From: an uncultured Tenacibaculum sp.
GTDB taxonomy: Bacteria > Bacteroidota > Bacteroidia > Flavobacteriales > Flavobacteriaceae
DNA: 64,000 bases
Assembly (NCBI RefSeq): GCF_947495995.1
Contig: NZ_CANMAX010000002.1
Span: 682,001-746,000, forward strand
Reading direction: 5' to 3'
Numbering within the stretch: the first letter of the stretch is position 1; every line of letters starts with the position of its first letter. This document shows positions 17,491 through 24,367 of the stretch, piece after piece. The notes under the pieces are model-generated. The model did not search any database. It was not told the origin of the DNA and saw only the letters and a program-made list of their open reading frames with translations. The position numbers and the translations under genes are program-made.

Positions 17491-18063
17491 TTACTCAATC
17501 GGATCAACATTTAATTTTTCTGTTTCAAATTGGCCTCCGAATATATCTTTTACTCGCTCTAAGCCTTTACCTTCTTCATCTATTTTTGCATTCTGAATCA
17601 TGCTAATTATTTTCATGGGATTCATATCATCTCCTAAAACTCTTGCAACACCAAACCCGAAATCTTTTGCGTATATAACTGCTACAATTTCATCTATTGC
17701 ATCTGCTTCTCCAGAATAGTATACAGTTGCTTTTCCTCTTTTATCGTTAGCTCTAAATAAAGATTTGTAATCTGTATTTTTTAAAATTTTCTTTAATCTT
17801 TTACTTTCTAATTTTAATTCTTCTTCAGTCGCTTTATTCACTGGTAAAAAAGCAATATTTAACTTTTTAATAGTTTCAAAAGTTTGTTGATCTTCAGAAG
17901 TCTTTTCAAAAAAAGAACCAAGCATACTTGTAGAAAAATCAAATCGCATATAATCTGCATTCTCTTCTGATGCAATTAAATAACTCTGTAAGCTTTCTTC
18001 ATTCTTACATGAAGTTATTGATAGTGTTAAACATAAAATTGCAAATGTTAATATTTTTTTCAT
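17491..18063 (-). CDS. DUF4252 lipoprotein
   Basis: A 190-aa lipoprotein (signal MKKILTFAILCLTLSITSC) with a DUF4252 domain. The core contains the alternating pattern MRFDFSTSMLGSFF, a Lys-rich helix (ESKRLKKILKNTDYKSLFRA) and a two-strand segment ATVYYSGEADAIDEIVAVIY. DUF4252 function is unknown; in Bacteroidota such genes often follow ECF sigma operons. It is a diverged neighbour of the DUF4252 gene at 18143, from which it is separated by a perfect hairpin (18091-18116). It is the distal gene of the sigma/anti-sigma/DUF4252 cluster and is followed by a terminator. Confidence 0.82.
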   Translation of the reverse strand: MKKILTFAILCLTLSITSCKNEESLQSYLIASEENADYMRFDFSTSMLGSFFEKTSEDQQTFETIKKLNIAFLPVNKATEEELKLESKRLKKILKNTDYKSLFRANDKRGKATVYYSGEADAIDEIVAVIYAKDFGFGVARVLGDDMNPMKIISMIQNAKIDEEGKGLERVKDIFGGQFETEKLNVDPIE

Positions 18064-18090
18064 AGTATACTTCTTTATAATTATTGATAA

Positions 18091-18116
18091 AACATAGCCT
18101 AAATGTAGGCTATGTT
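18091..18116 (-). terminator. Perfect 11-bp hairpin between the two DUF4252 genes
   Basis: AACATAGCCTA (18091-18101) pairs exactly with TAGGCTATGTT (18106-18116) around AATG. The minus-strand T-tract is short (TTTTATC), so it may be a partial terminator, or a processing or stability element within the operon. Confidence 0.65.
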
Positions 18117-18142
18117 ATTTATTTTCTAAAATCTAAAATTAA

Positions 18143-18667
18143 CTATTCAGATTTTTTTTGGTAATCGTTAGCTATTTTAGATAACTCATTCATATTAATC
18201 TCTCCTGTTAAAGAAATTATTGTAGATGATGGTAAGTTAATCTTATCACCTTTGATTCTTTCGTTTTTATTTAAATCTTTAACAAACATTAGTACTTCAC
18301 TAACAATATCTTTGTTTTTTGTTGATTTAATATAAATTTTCACTCTAGAACCTTTGTCTTTTACTCTCATTAATTGAGTTAAACTAGAATTCTTGATCGC
18401 TTTATTCACCATTTTTTCCATATCAGCGGCGATTGATGCGTTCTCTGTTGAAAACACTTTCAATTCTTGAAGACCTTTAGCGGTGTTAAAGAATTCCATT
18501 TCTTCTGATTTAGCGTCTGGAAATTTTCTGATTAGATCGAATAAATCTTTTGTTACTACAACTACAGATACATCTTCTAAATCTTCTAATTTATCAAACA
18601 TTGATGATTGACCGAATCCTATATTAGATACAAAAGCTAATGCTAATAATATGATTACTTTTTTCAT
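18143..18667 (-). CDS. DUF4252 secreted protein
   Basis: The 174-aa product has a cleavable signal peptide (MKKVIILLALAFVSNIGFGQ) and a DUF4252 domain: MFDKLEDLEDVSVVVVTKDL, LMRVKDKGSRVKIYIKSTKN and LPSSTIISLTGEINMNELS. Unlike its paralogue at 17491 it has no lipobox Cys, so it should be soluble in the periplasm or secreted. It follows the anti-sigma-like gene by 47 bp. The pair of DUF4252 genes downstream of an ECF sigma factor is a recurrent Flavobacteriia arrangement. A role as envelope target of the sigma factor is inference. Confidence 0.82.
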   Translation of the reverse strand: MKKVIILLALAFVSNIGFGQSSMFDKLEDLEDVSVVVVTKDLFDLIRKFPDAKSEEMEFFNTAKGLQELKVFSTENASIAADMEKMVNKAIKNSSLTQLMRVKDKGSRVKIYIKSTKNKDIVSEVLMFVKDLNKNERIKGDKINLPSSTIISLTGEINMNELSKIANDYQKKSE

Positions 18668-18714
18668 GATATTTACTTTTTTTGACTTGGTTTTACTTTA
18701 GTTTACTTTTCGAA

Positions 18715-19194
18715 TTAATTATTTATTTTCTCTAAAGCTGTTTTCACAGCTTTATCATAAGTGTCTAACTTGGCGATAGCTTCTGTACCTTTTTTATAAT
18801 TATTCGATACAGAATATAATGCGTCGTTACCTTTATTTAAGTTATATGAAACCATTCTTAACGCTTCTCTTACTTGAGCTATTTGATTTTCCGTTTGAAT
18901 ATCATCATACACCTTTTTTCCGGTGTAAACACTTACCAACAAAGCGAACGAGGCTGCTACTGATAACCATTTAAAGTTCCTACGTTTTTGTTTCTCAGGT
19001 TTTAACTTAATGGTTTTGGTAAAGGTTTCATTCTGGCTTTGTTTAAAATATCCAAATAACATACCATACTCTTCAAGGTGTGAAGGCACATCTGATGCCG
19101 TAGTAAAATACGCTCTTAACACATCTTCTTCTTGAAGTGTTGTTTCAGCATTTAGATACTTTTCTAATAACTTTTCTATGTTAGCTAACTCCAT
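18715..19194 (-). CDS. Anti-sigma-like membrane protein of ECF module 2
   Basis: A 159-aa protein with an N-terminal cytosolic segment starting MELANIEKLLEKYLNAETTL, typical of small anti-sigma proteins that bind region 4, then one membrane helix at about residues 73-90 (FKWLSVAASFALLVSVYTG) and a periplasmic helical tail. No zinc-binding anti-sigma motif is seen. Its ATG lies inside the sigma gene (14-nt overlap), so translation is coupled. It resembles the anti-sigma candidate at 11234 in layout but not closely in sequence. Confidence 0.75.
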   Translation of the reverse strand: MELANIEKLLEKYLNAETTLQEEDVLRAYFTTASDVPSHLEEYGMLFGYFKQSQNETFTKTIKLKPEKQKRRNFKWLSVAASFALLVSVYTGKKVYDDIQTENQIAQVREALRMVSYNLNKGNDALYSVSNNYKKGTEAIAKLDTYDKAVKTALEKINN

Positions 19195-19690
19195 AGTTAT
19201 GTTTTTTAATTAATGCTTCTCTTATTGTTTTACGAGCTCTTGATAATGCTACCCTTACCGCAGTTGGTTTCATATTAACCATTTCGCAAATTTCGTCAAA
19301 ATCATATTGCTCAATATCTCTTAATTGAATAATAATTTTTTGTTGTTCAGGTAAATTTTCAATGAGCTTGTGTACTTGGTTTACACTGTCTTTATATTCT
19401 ATTTTCTTCTCTAGCGCTGTATCTTTCTCTTTATAGTTACTATGTACTAATGTTAAATTTCCTGCTTGTTTAGATTTTAATCTATCAAAACAATAATTCT
19501 TAGTCATAGTCATAGCAAAAGCTTCCACATTTCTGTAATCAGCCAATTTCTCTTTATTTCTCCACAACTTGAAATAAAGTTCTTGTGTAGCATCTTCAGC
19601 TTCTTCTGTAGATACAAGCAAACGTTTGGCTAAACGAAAAACTTTATCTTTAAATGGTAATACAGATTTTAAAAAGTCTGATTGGTTCAT
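19181..19690 (-). CDS. ECF-family RNA polymerase sigma factor (module 2)
   Basis: A 169-aa ECF sigma factor. Region 2 spans about 10-80 (VFRLAKRLLVSTEEAEDATQ, ELYFKLW, MTMTKNYCFDRLKSKQ) and region 4 about 105-160 (IENLPEQQKIIIQLRDIEQY, then helix-turn-helix MVNMKPTAVRVALSRARKTI). It starts at ATG 19690 after a leader of about 70 nt and overlaps the anti-sigma gene by 14 nt. The upstream TGTAAC-N17-GTC motif matches that of the sigma gene at 10677, so the two systems may be cross-regulated or recognise similar promoters. Confidence 0.93.
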   Translation of the reverse strand: MNQSDFLKSVLPFKDKVFRLAKRLLVSTEEAEDATQELYFKLWRNKEKLADYRNVEAFAMTMTKNYCFDRLKSKQAGNLTLVHSNYKEKDTALEKKIEYKDSVNQVHKLIENLPEQQKIIIQLRDIEQYDFDEICEMVNMKPTAVRVALSRARKTIREALIKKHNYGVS

Positions 19691-19767
19691 TGTTTGGTTA
19701 CTTATTTTTAATGAGTTGTAAAAAATTCGTAATTTTTACGACGTATTTAACAACTTTACACACTTAC

Positions 19768-19793
19768 GACGACGCAGTATTTTTTTTGTTACA
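19768..19793 (-). promoter_or_regulatory. Candidate ECF-sigma-dependent promoter (module 2)
   Basis: On the minus strand TGTAAC (19793-19788), 17 nt and GTC (19770-19768, continuing GTAAG) match the arrangement upstream of the first ECF sigma gene. A tandem GTCGTCGT occurs at the -10 position. Confidence 0.6.
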
Positions 19794-19861
19794 GAAAAAA
19801 TTAAAAATAATAATAAGTTTTATTTAAATTGCGTTATAACTAAGGATATAAACTCATTATA

Positions 19862-21301
19862 ATGAAGAAATATTTTAAAACGAAACTCTTTTTACTGGCA
19901 TTAATTTCTATTACAATAAGCTGTAGCAAGTCTGAAGATATACCTCAAGACATAGAAATTAATGATTTTGTTTGGGGAGGTATGAATGCATACTACAAAT
20001 GGCAAGGTGAGGTTCCTGATTTAGCTGACAATAAATTTTCTACTCGCGAACAATTAAATAGTTATTTATCTGGATTTAGTTCTCCAGATCAATTATTTAA
20101 TAGTTTAATATACAGACCTGGTGACGTAGATCGTTTTTCTTGGATTGTTGATGATTACATCGCTTTAGAAAATTCTTTTCAAGGAATTCGCTTAACGAGT
20201 GGAATGAAATTAATTGGTGTTGAATATGGTGATGGATCTGGAAATGTTTTCGTTGTAGTTAGAGATGTTGTTGCAGGTTCTGATGCAGATACCAAAGGAA
20301 TTACTAGAGGAATGATTATTAGTGAAGTTAATGGAACACAATTAACAACTTCAAATGTGAATAGTTTATTTACTCCAGATTCTTTTACAATTTCACTAGC
20401 AGATTACAATGGTGGAAATCCTGTTGCTAATGGAACTACTATTGATATTGTTAAAACGCAAATTCAAGAAAATGCTGTAAAAATTGCAACGGTTATCAAT
20501 CAAGGAGCGAATAGAATCGGTTATTTAATGTACAATCAGTTTTCTGCTTCTCATGATGCCGATTTAAATAATGCTTTTGCAACGTTTAGAAATGCAGGTA
20601 TTACAGATTTAGTAGTAGATTTAAGATATAATGGTGGTGGTTCTGTTCGTACAGCTACATATTTAGCTAGTATGATTAGCGGGCAACCAACTACAAATCT
20701 TTTTTCTCAACAAATTTGGAACGATAAAGTTATGTCTGCTTTAGACAATAGTCTTTTCTTAAATAATTTTAGAGATAGAATTACAAATACAGATGGTAAT
20801 GGTCAAGTTATTTTAGATGAACCAATTAATACAGTAAACTTATCTTCTGTTTATTTTATTGTTACCGGAAGAACTGCTTCAGCATCTGAATTAGTTATTA
20901 ATGGTTTATTACCTTATATGGATGTTAATCTTGTTGGTACACAAACAGTAGGTAAACAAGTGGGATCTATAACTTTATATGATTCTGACGATTACACTAG
21001 AACTGGTCCTAACTTTAATAATAACCATACTTGGGCTATGCAACCAATAGTTCTAGAAATTCAAAATAGCAATGGTGAAAACGAGCCTAACGGATATATT
21101 CCTGAAGTTATTTTAGAAGAAGATGTTGCTAACTTAGGTGTTTTAGGTGATCCTACAGAACCATTATTAGCTAGAACTATTCAATATATTACTACTGGTG
21201 CTAGAGGACCTGTACTTAGTAGAAACAACGTTAAAAAGCCTATTTGGAATTCTGAAATGAGAAATCTAGATTATAACAATATGTATGTTGATTTGAAATA
21301 G
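19862..21301 (+). CDS. S41-family C-terminal processing peptidase-like lipoprotein
   Basis: A 479-aa lipoprotein (signal LFLLALISITISCSKSE). A PDZ-like domain lies near residues 110-200 (GSDADTKGITRGMIISEVNG), then a tail-specific protease domain: NRIGYLMYNQF, LVVDLRYNGGGSVRTATYLA, and the nucleophile region GRTASASELVINGL, where Ser in TASASE is the expected catalytic residue; VGKQVGS should supply the Lys. S41 enzymes cut unfolded or tagged proteins in the envelope. It is divergent from the second ECF sigma gene across 171 bp and ends at a bidirectional terminator. Substrate unknown. Confidence 0.9.
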   Translation: MKKYFKTKLFLLALISITISCSKSEDIPQDIEINDFVWGGMNAYYKWQGEVPDLADNKFSTREQLNSYLSGFSSPDQLFNSLIYRPGDVDRFSWIVDDYIALENSFQGIRLTSGMKLIGVEYGDGSGNVFVVVRDVVAGSDADTKGITRGMIISEVNGTQLTTSNVNSLFTPDSFTISLADYNGGNPVANGTTIDIVKTQIQENAVKIATVINQGANRIGYLMYNQFSASHDADLNNAFATFRNAGITDLVVDLRYNGGGSVRTATYLASMISGQPTTNLFSQQIWNDKVMSALDNSLFLNNFRDRITNTDGNGQVILDEPINTVNLSSVYFIVTGRTASASELVINGLLPYMDVNLVGTQTVGKQVGSITLYDSDDYTRTGPNFNNNHTWAMQPIVLEIQNSNGENEPNGYIPEVILEEDVANLGVLGDPTEPLLARTIQYITTGARGPVLSRNNVKKPIWNSEMRNLDYNNMYVDLK

Positions 21302-21322
21302 TATTCAACATAGTTACAAATT

Positions 21323-21350
21323 AAAAATCCAGCTGTTCAGCTGGATTTTT
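21323..21350. terminator. Bidirectional intrinsic terminator
   Basis: AAAAATCCAGCT (21323-21334) and AGCTGGATTTTT (21339-21350) form a perfect 12-bp stem with loop GTTC between two convergent genes. Confidence 0.9.
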
Positions 21351-21354
21351 TTAT

Positions 21355-22245
21355 TTAGAATAACGATTGTTGTTCTTCTTTTTGATTTGGAATTTTTAAA
21401 GATAAATTTAACCTTTTATTCAAGTTTTTTATAAAGTAAGCTGCCAATAAAGGAGACTCCTCTTCTAAATTTTGATGCACAAAAAAATGAATATTACGAA
21501 GTCCTAAATTTACCCATTCTTCTAGTCGATCTACCCAATCGTCTAAACGTTTGTAATCAGAAACGTGATTTGCTCCTACATAACGTATAAATGCTTCATT
21601 ATTGGTTAAACGCATATGCATCATATCTCTCCTGCCTGCTGTATCTACTAAAGTATTTGATACTTGATTTTCTTCTAACAAATGATAAAACTCATTTGAA
21701 ATGGATGGGTCTGTAAACCAATCTGTATGCCTACATTCTACTGTTAAAGGGATTCCTTTTGGCCAGCCTTTTACAAAATTTTCTAATCTTGAAAAATTCT
21801 TTGTTCCGAAGTTATTATGCAATTGTAAAAAGATTGTTCCTAACTTTTCATCTAATTTAGTAGCCGCATCTAAATAGTAATTCACTAAATCTCCTACTCC
21901 ATCTAACCTTTTCCAATGACTGATATCTTGAGTTAATTTTGGAAAAAACTTAAATCCTTTAGGAGTTTTGTTTTTCCATTTTTCGAATTGCTCTGGTGGA
22001 AATTGACGATAAAAAGTTGCATTTAGCTCTATAGAATTAAATTGACTAGAATAATAAATCAATTCATCTTTAGTTCCTCTAGGATAAAAACCTTTTAAAT
22101 CTGCTTTATTCCATTTTGCACAACCTACATAAACAGATAAATCTTCATCATTTTTATATGTAGAAAGTAAACGAACGGTATCGTTATGTGTTTCAGGAAA
22201 AGAAAAATCTACTAACTCGGGTTGTTCTACTTTACCAAATTTCAT
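21355..22245 (-). CDS. DUF72 protein (YecE-like TIM barrel)
   Basis: The 296-aa product is a DUF72 family member. Characteristic stretches are YVGCAKWNKADLKGFYP near the start, FNSIELNATFYRQFPPE, FKFFPKLTQDISHWKRL, LGTIFLQLHNNFG and a late FFVHQNLEEESPLLAAYF. The family is a TIM-barrel fold of unknown enzymatic role. It has no signal peptide, so it is cytosolic. It follows the patatin gene by 15 bp on the same strand and probably shares its transcript. Confidence 0.9.
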   Translation of the reverse strand: MKFGKVEQPELVDFSFPETHNDTVRLLSTYKNDEDLSVYVGCAKWNKADLKGFYPRGTKDELIYYSSQFNSIELNATFYRQFPPEQFEKWKNKTPKGFKFFPKLTQDISHWKRLDGVGDLVNYYLDAATKLDEKLGTIFLQLHNNFGTKNFSRLENFVKGWPKGIPLTVECRHTDWFTDPSISNEFYHLLEENQVSNTLVDTAGRRDMMHMRLTNNEAFIRYVGANHVSDYKRLDDWVDRLEEWVNLGLRNIHFFVHQNLEEESPLLAAYFIKNLNKRLNLSLKIPNQKEEQQSLF

Positions 22246-22260
22246 ATTTCTTTCTGTAGT

Positions 22261-23202
22261 TTATTTGTCAATTAAATCAGGTCTAAAATCATTCGTTAAA
22301 GCTAAATCTTTCATTTTAGCATAATCGTAACCTTGCTTCCACCACCCTGTCATTTGTTTCTTATCAAAGATCAAAGAATTAGTAGTTAATACAGTTGGTG
22401 TATAATATAAGTTTAGTTTTACATCTTTATGTTTTGCAGATAATTTACCAATAGTAACATTGTGCTTTTCTACATGTTCTAACATAAAACCAAAAACATC
22501 TAACATTAACGAAAATGGGTTTTTCGAAGGCATTCTATTAATTTGATTTACTTCCGTTTCTAAAATAATAGCATCTACTTCTTTCGCTCCTCTTAAAATT
22601 GCTTCTCGAATAGGTACTAAACAACCAAATCCTCCATCTGCATACTGGCAATAATCTTTTTCTAATAAACTCATAAACGGAACATAATTGCAAGAACCCC
22701 AAATCCAATCACAAAAATCTTCATAAGAACATTCAGAGATTGCTTTATATTCAATTTCATTTGCTGTTAAATTAGATACCGTAACAACTACTTCTTTATT
22801 CTGCTCACGTATAATTTCATACATTTTCGGAGTAACGTTAGCGCGTATTAACTTTCTTAAGTTTTTACTTTCGCCAAATGTTTTCCTACCATTTAAAAAG
22901 TTCCAAAATGTATTTCTATGGCGAATAGAAATCACTTTTACACCATGAACCATTTTAATTTTAAAAGGATTATTACTAAAAATACTACGCTGATTAACAT
23001 TTGTATACAACATTTTTAGCTCATCAACCATTCCAACTGCTAAATGAGAAACCATTAAACTTCCTGTAGAAGTTCCTAAAAACAAATCGTAATCTTTTTG
23101 CTTTTCTTTCATTAAAAACTCAACAACACCACCAGCAAATGCACCTTTGCTTCCTCCTCCAGAAATTACTAAAGCTTTTTTATTATGTTGATCTTCATTC
23201 AT
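22261..23202 (-). CDS. Patatin-like phospholipase
   Basis: A 313-aa cytosolic patatin-domain protein. The oxyanion loop GGGSKGAFAGG (about 15-25), the nucleophile elbow GTSTGSL (about 43-49, Ser in GTSTG) and the catalytic Asp in DGGFG (about 193) form the Ser-Asp dyad. Patatin enzymes hydrolyse acyl chains from phospholipids or other lipids. There is no signal peptide or added domain. It is the first gene of a probable two-gene unit with the DUF72 gene and is divergent from the YCF48-like gene across a 50-bp AT-rich gap where no consensus promoter was found. Confidence 0.92.
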   Translation of the reverse strand: MNEDQHNKKALVISGGGSKGAFAGGVVEFLMKEKQKDYDLFLGTSTGSLMVSHLAVGMVDELKMLYTNVNQRSIFSNNPFKIKMVHGVKVISIRHRNTFWNFLNGRKTFGESKNLRKLIRANVTPKMYEIIREQNKEVVVTVSNLTANEIEYKAISECSYEDFCDWIWGSCNYVPFMSLLEKDYCQYADGGFGCLVPIREAILRGAKEVDAIILETEVNQINRMPSKNPFSLMLDVFGFMLEHVEKHNVTIGKLSAKHKDVKLNLYYTPTVLTTNSLIFDKKQMTGWWKQGYDYAKMKDLALTNDFRPDLIDK

Positions 23203-23252
23203 GATAGATGAAATGTTTTACCTATTTTTAATTCCATAAAAATATCAAAAAA

Positions 23253-24293
23253 ATGAAAGGTAAACTGATTATAATCTTCTTCTCTTTAATATTATTTTCT
23301 TGTAAAGAAAAAAACACCTCTCGTATAATAAGTCGTGTTGAAGTACAAGAATTTACGATTGATAGTACAAGTATTCGTTCTTTAATAGCTGTAGATGAAA
23401 ATAATTTAGTTTTTGCCGGTTCTAATGGTAAGATAGGAAATTATAATCTAGAAAAAGGATTAAATAAACTTAAAGTTAGATATCAAGACTCAATTATTCC
23501 TCATTTTAGAAGTTTAGCTTCAAATGGTTCTAATCATTTTGCGTTGAGTATTGCAAATCCTGCTTTGCTTTATAAAATTGAGAATAATAACTATAAAATA
23601 GTGTATCAAGAAAATCATGAAAAAGTATTTTACGACAGTATGCATTTTTTTGAAAATGGAAAAGATGGAATCGCAGTTGGTGATCCTACAGAAGATTGTG
23701 CTTCAATTATTATGACAAATGATGGAGGAAATTCTTGGACTAAAATTCCATGCTCTGAATTACCAAAATTTGAAGAAGGTGAAGCTTTTTTTGCGGCTAG
23801 TAACACTAATATTAAAATTATTGGAGATACTGTTTGGATTGCTTCTGGTGGAAAAAAAGCTAGAATATTAAAATCTACAGATAAAGGAAAAACTTGGGAA
23901 ATTTATGATACTCCAATTGTTCAAGGAAATGGACCTCAAGGTATTTATTCTATTGACTTTTATGATAAAAACAATGGTATAATCATAGGTGGTGATTATT
24001 CAAAACCAAATGATAATTGTAAAAACAAAGCTGTAACTAAAGACGGTGGTAAAACTTGGACTATCATAGCTGATAATATAAATCCGAATTATAAAAGCTG
24101 TGTTCAATATATTCCAAAAGGTAACGGTAAAGAAATAATTGCTGTAGGAAAAACAGGTATTTCATATTCTACAGATACAGGATTAACTTGGAAACATCTA
24201 CCTAATAAAGATTTCTATGCCATTCAATTTGTAAACAGTACTACTGCTTGGTTAACTGGTAATAATAAAATTGGATTGCTAAAAATTAAGTAA
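23253..24293 (+). CDS. YCF48-like beta-propeller lipoprotein
   Basis: A 346-aa lipoprotein (MKGKLIIIFFSLILFSCKEK). The mature part shows repeated Asp-box/BNR-type motifs: MTNDGGNSWTKI, KSTDKGKTWEIY, VTKDGGKTWTII and YSTDTGLTWKHL, each beginning a blade of a predicted beta-propeller. It resembles the photosystem assembly/Ycf48-like and 'oxidoreductase' annotated proteins of Flavobacteriia, where no photosystem exists and the role is unknown. The Asp boxes alone do not imply sialidase activity, because no catalytic Arg triad is evident. Confidence 0.85.
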   Translation: MKGKLIIIFFSLILFSCKEKNTSRIISRVEVQEFTIDSTSIRSLIAVDENNLVFAGSNGKIGNYNLEKGLNKLKVRYQDSIIPHFRSLASNGSNHFALSIANPALLYKIENNNYKIVYQENHEKVFYDSMHFFENGKDGIAVGDPTEDCASIIMTNDGGNSWTKIPCSELPKFEEGEAFFAASNTNIKIIGDTVWIASGGKKARILKSTDKGKTWEIYDTPIVQGNGPQGIYSIDFYDKNNGIIIGGDYSKPNDNCKNKAVTKDGGKTWTIIADNINPNYKSCVQYIPKGNGKEIIAVGKTGISYSTDTGLTWKHLPNKDFYAIQFVNSTTAWLTGNNKIGLLKIK

Positions 24294-24367
24294 TTCTTAA
24301 TTTTTTGTTAAAGAAAAAACCGCTCTCATTATAATTAAATATTTTTATAAAAAATCAATAATTTATA

